Origin: Dolomedes plantarius
Taxonomy: Eukaryota > Arthropoda > Arachnida > Araneae > Dolomedidae
Direction of reading: 5' to 3'
Assembly (NCBI GenBank): GCA_907164885.2
Contig: OU015499.1
Coordinates: 158,550,828 to 158,614,827, forward strand
DNA length: 64,000 nt
The translations under genes were made by a program, and so were the position numbers. The notes under the pieces are model-generated. The model was not told the DNA's origin, did not search any database, and was given only the letters and a program-made list of their open reading frames with translations. The stretch's first letter is position 1. The number at the start of each line of letters is the position of its first letter. This document shows positions 22,217 to 34,500 of the stretch, piece by piece.

Positions 22217-24080
22217 GGGTAGGTGGGGGCAAAGGTTTGCAGTTTTGAGTTTTGGGTTTTTTACGGGCCTCCGTTAGATCCTATCGCCCCAAAAAGTCAC
22301 TTGTATTGTAGTTGGGTATCCCCTCTACCTTCTATAAAATAATGAATGTTTTCCCGAAATATTTAGTCACCGAATTTTTAATTTTGCCAAAAGACCTGTT
22401 TGCGAACCTTTGCCCCAATCGGTGGGGCAAAGGTTCGCACTGCAAACCTTTACCCCACTCGTTGGTTTCTTACTGGATAGGCATCGAAAATCACAAAAAT
22501 AGTTGTCTAAATAATTTTATTTCACATTTTGTAATCTTTTTAAAGGTGTTACATATATAGAAAATCACAAATTGAACAGGTTAATCTCAATAATTTTTTT
22601 CTTAAACTAAATAACTTCAAAATGAAATATCAACTATTAACACAGAAAGTTGAATCTAACAATGAAATTCACAAAATGAAAAGGGGTTAATCTCAATAAT
22701 TTTTTTCTTAAACTAAAGAACTTCCAATTAAAATATCAACTATTAACACTATCGTTATATCATATCTTAGGCTTTACTCATTCTTTTAAAACCCGTAAAA
22801 ATTAAGCAAATTAATGGGATGGGGGACATTACAAAGCAATTTTTGAAAATTTTACCTCAGAGATATGAAATTGGGCATAAATATTCATTAAAGTAAAACT
22901 ATTTCAAACACCTTATAAAATTTTATAAATATTTAAAATTTTATTTTTTATATTTAAAAATTGAAATTTTTATTATGTTTTTTAAAATGCTCCTTGCGAT
23001 CCAATTTTTAACCTTATCCTTAATTTTGCATTTAGATTGCTTATACATTTTGATCAAGGTTATGTTTTGATTTGTGCTTTCGTGGAATAATTAATTTTTA
23101 GGAAATATTTTTATGCTTGTATTCTGAATTCTCGTGAAAATTTTGTACTTTTCCACGCTTAAGTTAAACTTTGATAATCTGAATGATGATGATATCGAAA
23201 CCTGAAATGGATACATAACTTTATTTTAATGTATAAGAGGAGTCTTTGTAATAAATTTTATAAAATTTCCTCAAAAATTGTGACGCAAGGAGCATTTCAA
23301 AGACTTGCAAATCTGGAAATTATTCATTTAGAGCTTTTTTCCCTAACCAGACCTTCGAAGCTTATAATGTCTTGTAACAACATTTAATTCTTTTATCTTG
23401 TAATATAGGTCTTTGTTCAGAGCTATTTTACTTTTGTGTTGTACTAATTTATTTTATTTTTAATTTATGGATTTTCAAGCATTTTACAAAAAATTTTCTG
23501 ATTAAAAACAGGCAGTTTTTATCAAAAACCATAATTTTTTTTCAAATTACAAAAATGTGAATTCCTATTAATAATAAAAGACGTTGTTAATAAGGATTCC
23601 TAATAAAAAGAGGACATGAAACAAATGTTAATAGTTAGAGGTGCAAAGGTTTGCAGATGGGGCAAAGGTTTACACTGCGAACCTTTACCCCATGACTCCC
23701 GCAAACCTTTACCCCATTTCGTGCTGGTTCTGTTTCTGCAGAATGGACGCCACTGTATTTGAGTTAACCCAAAACTTAAGGTAGGATTTGAAAGGTTATT
23801 TGCCACCCTAACATGCGAAAATAAGCCCAAAACAGTTCGTGAGTTTGAGTGATGCTCAAAGTTACTCAAAAGTTGCAAAAAATTACATTAAAAGAGACGA
23901 AAATAAACTTACCTCATTTTCTCTGCAAAAGGGGGTCTTAATTCCAACATTTTTTACGAGGCAACTGACTGGAAGTAGAGGAATGCATTGCCTACCCTAT
24001 TCTTCCTAAAACTCTTCCCGGTCATTTTAAAATGTATGTGCGAACCTTTGCCCCATGCGAACCTTTGCCCCCACCTACCC
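22217..24080. mobile_element. TIR element with repeated internal copies of its end motif
   Basis: The ends are inverted repeats of about 24 bp: GGGTAGGTGGGGGCAAAGGT at the left and the complement ending GCCCCCACCTACCC at the right. TA flanks both sides, in line with a Tc1/mariner/pogo-type TA target, though the superfamily is not certain. The motif (GGGGCAAAGGTTYGCA or its complement) recurs at about 22398-22460 (at least three times, both orientations) and at 23640-23725 (at least four times). No transposase frame was found; the interior is AT-rich. It is 1,864 bp and non-autonomous. Confidence 0.75.
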
Positions 24081-24089
24081 TAGTATAGA

Positions 24090-24775
24090 CTAGCTGAAAA
24101 CCCGCGCTTCGCTACGGAGTACATTCAAATTAAATACAACGGTCAACGTATGCAATTTATGCCAAAAAATAAATATATATATTTATAATAAATGCGATGA
24201 TCAATGTATACAATTGATGTAAAATATATATCTATCTATATATATATTTATTTATAAAAAAATCGTAAGGGATATGCATTTTTTTTTTGGATAATATCCA
24301 ATCGTCTGCTGCATTAGAAAGAGAAAAAAATATTTTTTTGTCTATTTAGTTGTTACGCACGTGACGATAAATTTATTGAAAGTACCCGAAAAAGAAATCA
24401 CGTGATCAGCATTTAATAAATTAAATTCTAAAAATGAATCTTTAAAAATTCACCAAAAATCAGGAAATAGAGGTAAAAATTCGAAAAAAATTTCATTTTG
24501 AAGGAATTTTTATGATCTTTCTTGTGATATAAATTTTATAACCCTCAATGTATTATTTTAAATGCAAACGTAAAAAAAATTAAAAAACAGCTTAAAAATT
24601 TAATTTTAAAAAATGTAAGAAGAATTTTTGAAAAATCTTTCTTAGTGCACCCCTACACTATTAGAAGAATCGCCATGCAAAATTTCAGCCCTTTAGGTCC
24701 AGCGGTTTGGTCTGTGCGTTGTATGTCAGTCAGTGAATGAATGAGTCAGTTACAGAACTATTTTATCTATACAGA
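24090..24775 (-). mobile_element. Helitron-like element F
   Basis: Complete copy of 686 bp. On the minus strand it begins TCTGTATAGATAAAATAG (24775) and ends CTAG (24090). It has the GGTCCAGCGGTTTGGTC block and a TCTATCTATATA tract. Confidence 0.6.
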
Positions 24776-24838
24776 TTACAATTCATTTCACCAAAGAGTG
24801 AGGATTCATGTTTTGATATAAATAAGGATGGACAGGAA

Positions 24839-25014
24839 CAGTGGCGCACCCAGGGGGGGGCCCAGGGGGCCCTGGCCCCCCCCAAAGAAGTAGAAATATT
24901 GATTTTGCATTATAAATATTTTTATTCGTTCATCTCGGCCCCCCCATGCATTATAAATATTTTTATCCATTCATCTCGGCCCCCCCCCAAGAAAAAATCC
25001 TGGGTGCGCCACTG
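24839..25014. mobile_element. hAT-type MITE, TSD GACAGGAA
   Basis: The 176-bp element begins CAGTGGCGCACCCAGG and ends CCTGGGTGCGCCACTG. The 8-bp duplication GACAGGAA is exact (24831-24838 and 25015-25022). C and G runs fill the interior with two copies of a CATTATAAATATTTTTAT segment. No coding. Confidence 0.95.
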
Positions 25015-25449
25015 GACAGGAAGGTTTGCACATTGTTTGAGAGGAAATTTGTCATTTCCTGAGAAATTCCTTAGCATTGAATGACATTCCAAGGTATTTT
25101 TCATACATTCGTGCCTTATAAATTTAAACTAGTTAGAATAAAGTAATTCTATCTGATAAACATGAAAACATGTTTTAAATAAAATATTTTATTTTGTATA
25201 CTTACTATTTAAGTTTCTCGTAAGAGATGAGCAATTAAGCTTATTAATTGTAAAATTCTTCATTTAAACTCTTTTTTTTTCTTGTTAGTATATATATATT
25301 TTTTTAATGAGAAATATACTTAAATTTCTTTTCTTAAAATAAGAAATATTTTTTACACTTAAAGCTTTAAAAAGTATTTTAAAACTTTAACTAAAAGTGA
25401 AATTTATAAAATTAAATTTTTTATTCAAGTCCTACGATTATCGTAAATA

Positions 25450-26044
25450 AAATAACAACTGTAAAGCGTTTCGGAGTCCTCTCACCGGGCGTGAAGAATG
25501 AAAAAATATTAAAAAATCTCAATGTTATCGTGAACGACAAATTACATATATCGACAAATATTCGCCAAATGTCGCGAACGTTCGCCAGATCTATTCCCCA
25601 TACCCTACAAATATCATCTAATCAGGGTGAGACGCATGCGCATCTTCTGTTTTATATGGTACAGAAAACTATTCATTTTGTACATAAACGATGACCCCTT
25701 AAGCTTACCTACTTCGATGAACGGTTTTTCAGATTTCGAAGTCCCTGCGCATGCGCAGTTTCTCCGCATATTCTGGAACTGAGTTGCGCATGCGCGCATA
25801 TTATGAAATTGAGACGCATGTGTTTATGCGGCCTCGTTCTTAGTGAGAATCTGAAGCCAAATTTAAACATGTCACCGAGCATGCGCAGAAAACAATTTTT
25901 TAACTGTAAATTAACTCTAATTAATAGAAATTGCTGTTATAAAAACCAAATTTGACACATCTATAAATCAAAATCTTACATTTAAGGCCAAAATGAAGTC
26001 AATTGATACAGTCGTTTTCTCTCACGGACTGCCCAAAGAATTGT
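25450..26044. repeat. repeat with TGCGCATGCGCA palindromes
   Basis: This stretch has four close matches to the NRF1-type palindrome TGCGCATGCGCA (25633-25642, 25746-25757, 25785-25798, 25879-25887) in an otherwise AT-rich setting. The part from about 25845 to 26055 is similar, in reverse orientation, to the sequence near 43100-43470, so it belongs to a dispersed repeat. Whether the palindromes bind a factor is unknown. Confidence 0.55.
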
Positions 26045-26055
26045 CTTAGCAACTT

Positions 26056-28616
26056 TTTTTTTATTTCCAATGGCAAAGGAAAATGACAAACTCTTACAAG
26101 TTAACAAGATTAACAAGGAACAAGGAATATAAAAAAAAGGAACAGTAAGAGAAAAAAGTCAATGTCCCATCAGCAGATGTCGTGCTCTCCAATATCGCTT
26201 TACCTCGGAGTCTCCACGCAGAGCCGAGCATCCCAACAAATGGTTCCTGTCCATGATTTCATCTTTCCCACAAAGTGGGCAATTAGGACTCGCAAAAATG
26301 CCAATCCGGTGAAGGTGGTTCGCCAGACAGTCATGGCCCACCGTAAGTCTGAATTCCGCAACAGCCTTTTCACGGGGCTTATCTGAAATGTTTTGACCAA
26401 AGCTATTCCTCCAACTTCTTGAAGAAATGCGAGAAGTGAGCAATGCTTTCCAGTTTTGTCTCATTAGATTTTTGATATAAAGTTTTATGGAATGGAAAGA
26501 GTTAGAAGTATTTGGCTGTTGTAATATTTGAGTGCCCTTCTTAGCCAATATATCTGCCTGTTCGTTGCCATAAATATCACAGTGTCCTGGAATCCATTGG
26601 AGTGTTATTTGTCGTCCCTATGCCTTCAACCTATCCAGAAGAACCCGACAATCTAGGATATTTTTAGAGATGGGTATTTCCCTAGCTCCGATAGCCTGAA
26701 TGGCAGCCTTGGAGTCAGATAGGATAACCACCTTATTATAAAGGTGTCTGGGGACAAGTTGCTCCAGTGACACATAGATAGCCAAAACTTCCCCGTCAAA
26801 GGCGGTTTTTTGTTTTCCAACAGGCACATAAAAGGAAAAGATAGAAGAATATATTCCTGCTCCGACAAATGGTGAGAGTTCAGTCAAAGAACCATCGGTG
26901 TAAATATGTAACCATTCAGGCTCAGGGTAGAGGTTATGGATGGTCTCAAGTGCAAGGATCTTTAAGCTGCTTTGAGGCAATTGGCTCTTAAGGAATGGTT
27001 GGGCAAGGTCCAGCCTGGTAGTTATTTCAACATAGGTCACAGGGTTAGGGGATCTCAAGAAACCCTGGGCAATTCCATCATCGAGTTCCAGCTCTGCTCT
27101 TAATTCTAGGACTCTCTGTAAAAAACCACTTTGGGTCTTTAGCTGTCTTGGTACATTTTCATAACAGTTCCAAAACGGTACATTTAGTCTGATTAACTTT
27201 TCATAAAGTATAAGAGCCCTCTCTTCGATAATTGACTTAATGGGTCTAGTATTAGTGAGGAGTAGAAGTGAGTCGATGGGAGAAGTCTTCACTGCACCAA
27301 CGATCAGCCTGAGGGCCTGGTTTTGTATTAATTCCAGTTTATCGATCAGGTTCTCTGGGGCAGAGATAAAAACCTCACAACAATAAGTGATAACAGGTAA
27401 AAAAAATGTTTTATAGGAGTTTTCCAATGTAGTGCGGGCCCACCCCCAATGACAACCAGCCAGGCGTTTAAGGATGTATAGGCGTTTTACATAGGCGTTT
27501 CGATCACACTTTCAATATGCAGTTTCCAGCTTAACCTATTGTCAAAGACAACTCCCAGGTATGAGAATCTATCTGTATGCAACAACTCTTGGTCTCTGTA
27601 AATCAACTTTGGTCGGATGTTTTGATGCATCAGTGAAAAAGTCTGCACTGCAGACTTCCCAAGGTTCACTATCATGTTATTCTCTTCACACCATTCAGAT
27701 AGAGCCCTAAGAGCTCTATTCAAGAGCTTTTCTGTCTCTTGCTTTGCATTTTTCTTTGCAGCTTGGGACCACATAACCAGATCATCTGCAAACAGGAGGC
27801 ACTCCACTCCGATTGTCCTTAGGGCCAAAATCAGATCATTTATGTAAACATCAAAGAGTGAGCAGCTACTCACTGCTCCTTGGGGCAATCCGGTCTGGAG
27901 AATAAAGCTTTTGGAGGTTGAATGTCCGAAACGGACTTTACAGCTTCTCTGGCCCAGGAATGAAGAAAACCAACGTAGCATTTTACCTTCTACTCCAATT
28001 TCCTGGAGTTTCCAAAGCATATTTTCTCTCCATACGGAGTCGTATGCAGATTTAAAATCAATATAAATTGCTGACAAGACTTCCCTTCCATCAAGAGAAT
28101 CTTTAACCTTTTGGCTCAAATGAGCCACTTGATCAGCCGTGGACCTATTCTTAAGAAAACAAGCTTGTTCATGTCTGAGTAAATCATTAGTTTCAAGGAA
28201 CCAGTTCAGTCTATTGACAACCATGCGTTCCATTAATTTGGCCATAGTGCTAGTGAGTGAAATGGGCCTGTAGCTTCCAGTATTAGAAGCATCTTTGTCT
28301 TTTTTCAAGATAGGAACTATCGTAGCCCCTTTCCAATTTCCAGGCACTATTCTTGTCCTCCAAATGTGATTGAAAATCTTTAGAAGAGTTGATTTTGCAT
28401 TATTACCAAGATGTTTAAGAAACTCAGAATGAATTCCATCCTGTCCTGGAGATCTTTTGGTTTTCAGGTAATTCAGACAAAAGATGAACTCTTCTTCAGT
28501 GAAAGGTAAATCAAAAATATTCTCTGTGTCTGCCAAACGATGAGTCTGAGGTGGAGACAGTTTGCATGTGTCCCTTTTAAGAACTCTTGATGTCTTTCTA
28601 GCGTAAGCTCCTTCCT
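26056..28616 (-). mobile_element. non-LTR retrotransposon (LINE), 5'-truncated, 11-bp TSD
   Basis: The LINE is on the minus strand. It ends in an A-rich tail (AAATAAAAAAAAA on the minus strand). CTTAGCAACTT flanks it on both sides (26045-26055 and 28617-28627), an 11-bp target duplication. The order reverse transcriptase, RNase H, CCHC-like finger fits the I/R1/LOA-type members of the Jockey-I group. ORF1 and the endonuclease are missing: the copy begins inside ORF2 at about 28616. It is broken by a frameshift and a stop. Confidence 0.92.
26159..27427 (-). pseudogene. LINE RNase H and C-terminal zinc finger
   Basis: The frame from 27427 continues the reverse transcriptase thumb region (SYKTFFLPVITYCCEVF). 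RNase H follows with HIYTDGSLTE, GEVLAIYVSLEQL and VVILSDSKAAIQAI. A TAG at about 26618 interrupts it, after which WIPGHCDIYGNEQAD carries on in the same frame, and the end has LTVGHDCLANHLHRIGI and the finger CPLCGKDEIMDRNHLLGC. The frame stops at 26159. Confidence 0.9.
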
Positions 28617-28620
28617 CTTA
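27487..28620 (-). pseudogene. LINE reverse transcriptase domain
   Basis: Motifs in order are RSPGQDGIHSEFLKHLG, GSYRPISLTSTMAKLMER, EQACFLKNRSTADQV, IYIDFKSAYDSVWR, LPQGAVSSCSLFDVYINDL, the active site LLFADDLVMWS and FSYLGVVFDNRLSW. These are blocks of a non-LTR reverse transcriptase, with both active-site aspartates present. The frame is open upstream to about 28616, where the copy is truncated. A frameshift between 27487 and 27430 separates it from the RNase H frame. Confidence 0.93.
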
Positions 28621-28629
28621 GCAACTTAA

Positions 28630-31330
28630 ATATCTAGATTTCTGTCAAAACACACATTTTCTTTTGTTCATTTAAACAGCAGTGCTGCTAGGTTTTAAAG
28701 TGTGGTAACAGATTTTGGAAATGTATATACATGTGTACTTACAAGACAATTATTTTGAAATCGTTTTAGACTAAACAAAGCGTTAAAAAAAGGACTTTTT
28801 TTCTTGGACCGTGTAACTTCAAATTCTAGTTTTTAAAAAAAAGTTTTAAAAAAGAGTTGGGTGTATTTACAAAAAACATTGAAATATATCAAAAGAGAGA
28901 AAAATCATGATTTTTTTAAAAATTATCTTTTTAGAAGTTCAGGTACCTGTAGCATGATTCATTGAACACAGATAACTTAGCTTTTGAGTCAAAACACAGT
29001 GAGTAATATGCCAAACTCTATTGAAAAATTTCATTGAAATGTATTGAAAACTTTTTAAATGATCGGCTTTCTCGTTTACAAAAGAGACCGAAAAATGAGT
29101 TTTCTCGAACACGCATTTCAAGAGGCTCCTTTTTGTCTTTTAATATCGCTTTCAGTTTATTAGATTGTCCATAAACTATGATCTAATGATCGTCTGAATA
29201 AAAGTAAAGCAGTTTTAGAATCCCTAAAGAATGGCCTTGGAAAGAAAGCCCCCCCAAAAATTCGAAATGTTGCACCAAAATGGCCATTTCAATGTAGGCA
29301 GATACCTTAAACTGTTTCGGGAAAAACTCTCCATATTATCAGGGATGTTGCGCATATTCACCTTGTGACGTTTGGTTCTTTTGTATTATAGACTTCAGGC
29401 GTTGAACAACATAAACATTTATTGAGAACTAGAAAATAAAATATTTATCACAAGATACTGAGATGCCCTACTCAACGATCTCAGGAGATGCCCTACTCGG
29501 CGATCCCAGCGAAGTAAAATTGTACATAATTGGTTCCTTGACCTAAAAACAACCTACAAACGTATTCCATCTTATACACTAAAAATATATAGAAGTTGAC
29601 ATCTTCAGTTATTGTAAAATGAGAATAATACAAAATAAAATATCACGCGAATAATACAAAATATAATATCATGTGTGCAAATAATCTCAGGTGCAGGAAT
29701 CTAGCAAATATTATATTACGTCATACTGGTAGGCTGAATTTCAAACATCTCACACCTTGTTTCTTTTTATCTTTTAAAACGTTTAAATAGAGCCATTTTT
29801 TTGCATGGATGTTAAAGAATTTCTAAAAGCATCCGTTTGTTTTGCATAAAGTATACATCATTGGTTAGAGACATACCTCATGGTTCATGTTGGCAATATG
29901 AGCACAAGTCATGTGCACTTAATTAGGCAACAGAGTCTATAGAACTTCTTTGTCAGCTCGTATCCTCTGGGCTGTACTTTTAATTAAAATTGCTGACACT
30001 GTTAAAATCTGTTTACATATTTAATATTCACTGCACGACATCTGGAAAAAACTAACATTTTAATAATTTTTTTATTTTTGTTTAGTAGTTATTTTTTCTT
30101 ATTTCTGCTGTGGTTTTTGTCAAAAAGGAATTTTTTACATTTTTAGCAACTTTTTTAACGTTGTTTTCACTTTTTCACACTGTAAGTGCACTGTTTTTAA
30201 TATTGTTTTAATTATTAAAACTTTTTGTTTACATTTCGCACTTTTAGCCTAAGGTCTGCGAAAACGGGGTTTACTCGCCAAAATATTTTTGCGGAAACTT
30301 TTCGTCTACGGGGTGCGTATAGCATATCTGTTCCTTTCACTTATCAGTTTCGTTAGTTTCACATGGATCTGCATTTGACTTTCCTGAAATTTTAGGATAA
30401 TGTTACAAAAGGAGTAACTACCAAAGACAACGGCATCCAGAAATCTGTACATAAGTGTTAACAAACTGTTTTTAATCGATAAGCAAGGGACATCGATATA
30501 AAAAGGCTTTCTTCTTTTGTTTAGGAACCCTTAAGGTTCTTGAAAGAAACTGAAAATTTATGCATTAACAGCCTTATACTTTGAATTCCACCACATTGGG
30601 CTGTTTGAAGGTTATGTTTCTCTTTGTAAATGTTTGTAGGTTACACCAGACATATTTAATAATAGAAGCGAATACATAAAATCACTGTTAGATAATTATA
30701 TCGAGGTATATTTTATGTCTGTAAAGCGTTAGAACACTGATAACATAAGAAAGCACTGCCCATCACGTGTGTGCAAGCTTCTGGGGAAAACACACGGGCC
30801 AAGGTATACACAGTCCAAGGTAGAAGTTCGCCATTGTCCTTTTGAACCCAGTTTTGGGAAAACCCATGGAACTTACTCCATGTTCAATTGACTCTGCTGA
30901 GCTTCTAGGAAACGCCGTAGTGCCATAGAAATCATACGGATAGCAGGTTTCATTTGTCCTGATTTGCAATGGGAGAAATGAAGCAGATTTGATAATCTTC
31001 TTGTCACGCATCTCTACTCCATGAATAAAACAATTCCCATATTTCCCACAATTTACGATGTTTATAAAACGATGTAGCCTTCATGAAATGTAAGCTCAGT
31101 CAGAGCTATCTCAAAAGGATCCACAAATTTATTTCAGTATTTAAAGGTATAAATGTAGTATCAAGACGTTTAATTTATTGCTATGTTCTCAAAAAACAAT
31201 CTTAAATTTAAATTTTTCATCTACTTTAGAACCTCATGTATGGTGCGGAATTTCTAAAGCAGTTTTCTAACTCTCAGCCAATCAGATTTACTCTTACCAA
31301 ACACCATCAGATTTACCAATTACGTTTTCT
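28630..31330. other. no gene recognised
   Basis: AT-rich region. The only notable piece is a short imperfect tandem repeat at 29460-29510 (GAGATGCCCTACTC appears twice). An 82-codon frame at 30763-31011 on the minus strand matches nothing I know. The elongin B promoter may start near the right end. Confidence 0.35.
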
Positions 31331-31503
31331 CCTCATCTTCATAAGCACTCTGTGATTTTTGCTTGTCTTTGTTCACAGGAACTGCGAAGTATCTGGCAAT
31401 AGGAATTTTAGGTCGTTCCTGGGTTTTGTCGTTAACAGGGATCAGATTTGATTTTATTTAGCGCGTTTGCAAAGCGTACCTGCCTAGAAATTTGCTGAAA
31501 ATG
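31330..31503 (+). promoter_or_regulatory. ELOB: candidate elongin B 5' end and start-codon exon
   Basis: Exon 2 opens in frame with the second residue, so the first exon must end ATG before a GT donor. GAAAATG followed by GTATTT at 31501-31509 fits. The sequence just upstream is less AT-rich than its surroundings and could be the 5' leader. Several other ATGGT strings exist in the 3 kb before exon 2, so this choice is an inference. Confidence 0.45.
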
Positions 31504-34500
31504 GTATTTTTTCCCTTTATTTTGAAATCTATATAACATAATTTATGTGTGATTGTTTTTATGTATCGCCATAAGGTTGTTGTTGATCAAATTTTAATTA
31601 GCTTATCATGACTTTCATTTTTGCATTTGCAAATGAAGTCGCCGAATTTACTTGGTGTACTGAGAATATTGTTACACGTGGTTTGTTTCGTTAAATTTTT
31701 TAGTTATTGAATCTTTTTCAAAGTTTAAACTTAACAAGAATGTGCTCTGGTTCAGATTTTAAGTACTTTTTGGCATGTGTTGTGTTTATTTCACACTATC
31801 ATTGCGTTAGCGTTCTGCGATAATATCGTAAAACATTCTTTTAAAAAAAATGTGTCTTTGGCAAAAATGACATAGTAGCTATTATGTATGTATACACATA
31901 CCTGAAAGGTGGCATTTTCTATAAATATCAAACTTTTCAGCGGTTTGGACATGAAAGTTCCTGTGTGCGTGTTTCATATGATAGTTACGCTGGTTGTAAT
32001 TTGATTACAATTTGTGTTTTTTTTAAAAGTATTCTGATATCTTGAAATTTTCTATTCATGTGTAAAATCTGATTTAGTCAAAAATACAGGTAGGTGCATT
32101 CATACTTCATTAATAAATGTCTTTCATTTTGGCATATGTATCAGTTTGCATGTATTACAAACACATGCAAATTATTTATTCATTATTTCAATCGTTTGAA
32201 TTTCTAAAGAAGCCTGTGTGTAATTTACAAATATCTCATACATAACTACTAAAGAAATTCATGATGTTCAGATTTTAATGTATTTCAGTGTGTACTTTGA
32301 TTGTTTACTGATTTGTTTTTGAAAGTAATTGCCCTCTAAATTCAGCAAGATCCTTCATTTAATAATAAAAAAATAAGTTGGATTCCCTGTAGTAATAATT
32401 TAGGTTAAAAAAGGAAAACATTCAGAAATATCTGAACATTCATTATACTTAAAACAGATTTTTAGAACTCATGTAACATAGTTTACACCATTTTCTTGGA
32501 TACTTAATGAATTTTGCTTATGCATTTGTTTGAGAAAATATATTTTATGAAAAAAAAAATCAGTTTTTCCAATAGTATATTAAATAGTGTATTGTGGTGT
32601 TAAGTGCCATGAGGTTCTTGCTGAGATCGTTATCATGATAAAATCTAAAACTGACTATCCCCAAAAATTGTCACATTTTATTGATAAGCTCTGATATTTT
32701 AACTTGTTTCTGTCATTTTGTCAAATAGTGTTAGGCATTGTAGCGAATATTTGAAGAAAATTATTATATATACTTGTAAAATATTTGGTAACACAACAGA
32801 AACAAACTTTAAAATTTGTAATTAAGGATTTAATGTACAGCTGTTCAATCTGCACCAGTTTTAGGTGCTTTTCTTGCACAGTATGAGGTCTGGCATTGTC
32901 AAACCATAAATCTTGTGCAGTTGGTTTACTGCTGTTGTCGCATTGTGGCCTTGACTGAACTCCCAGAGAAAAATGTGTCTTATATGAGGTTTTGACTGTT
33001 TCATGATAAAGGGTTAATTTTGTCGAACTTACATGTGTACTACACAAATCCTACTCCGATACTAAGAAAACAATGGACCATATAACAGCAAACATGTCTC
33101 TCACCTATTGGCCACGATGATGCAATATTGCGTTATTCATTAAAGCAAAATCCAAAATGCATTATTTATGGGATGACTCAATAATCAGAGGAAAAAAATT
33201 CTAGGGTTTTCTTAAATTGTATAGAACATACTGTATAGGGATATCATAGAAATCTTATTATTTCTTTTGAGGTGATAAATGATTCTGTTAACTTTTTGTC
33301 AATATTTTTTATTTCTTCCTTCAAATTAATTTTTTTATCTTGTTATATACTATAAGAATATGCTGAAAACTATTCTGGCTAGAGTGGGATACTTAATCTG
33401 ATCAATTTTTGTAAGCAGTAAGTGCATCATTCTGGTTGCCTTTAACACCTTCCATCTATACATGGATAATGGTTTACTTGGATTTTTTATATATATATAT
33501 ATATAATATGTGTGTTTTCAGCTGAATTTTTACCCTGGAAACACACATTCGTGAAACAGAGCGAAGTGTAGGGGAAAGCAGTGATTTATTGGTCCCGTCG
33601 CGGAGAGGAGGTTTTATGGCGTCCCTTGTGCCTTTGAAGTTTGTAGTCAGACTGCCCCGGATGGCGGTTTTAAGATGGATATTCAAGGCTGCAGATTACT
33701 TCCCCCACGTTGGGGGTGGGAGGAGACTAATCGACTCCAAAATGTGTCAAAAGGCGACGGGTGGAGTAGATGCGCCTTTAGAATTCTACATTTGTTTTTA
33801 TACTAAATATTGAATAATTATTTATCTGGATGTATATACTATTGGAATTTGCATAATAAAAGCATTTTGGTCACAACATAATAGTTTTCATTAACATTTG
33901 TAGCAAATTTTTTAAGTTTTCATCTGAAATACAGTTTAAAATGTTTGTCCTAGAATTTCAAAAATTTAATTGTTATTAAAATGCTTTAAAGCAGAATTTG
34001 AACTGATCTAGATTTTTTCTTTTTGAGGGGAGGGGGTGGGGAGTTAATATTTATTTTTGAAAGTATCATATTCTTATTTTTTGGGGAAAGTTTTTTTTTA
34101 TCATTGGATTTTAGACCTTTTTTTAAAAAAGGTTGGTAGATAAAGCTTTTAACATAGAGATTTCATCGTATTTATCTTATATTTGTATTTATTTAATTAA
34201 GGTAATGGTTTCTTTATTTTTAGGTGTGTTTTGAGGGAGATAATCCTAGTCACTGTTCCTATCATGAAAAATTTTGAAATATTGATGGTTTGAGACTACT
34301 TAAAATTTTCTCTCTCAGCAGATGGCTGAAGGTTCTTTCCTGATGCAAAATACAAATTATGAATATAAATGAATCACTTATAACAGTAATCATCATATAA
34401 CATATTAGGTTTGAAATTTATTTAATAAAAGATTATGGGTATAGAATTATTACCACTTATAGCATGTTAGTATACATAACATTTTGATTTCTGGATTAGG

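Noticed and set aside
24737..25104. Pro-rich and Gly-rich frames near 24.9 kb
   Set aside because: They read through the G/C runs of a hAT MITE.
30763..31011. 82-codon minus-strand frame
   Set aside because: No motif, no neighbouring coding evidence; length is expected by chance.
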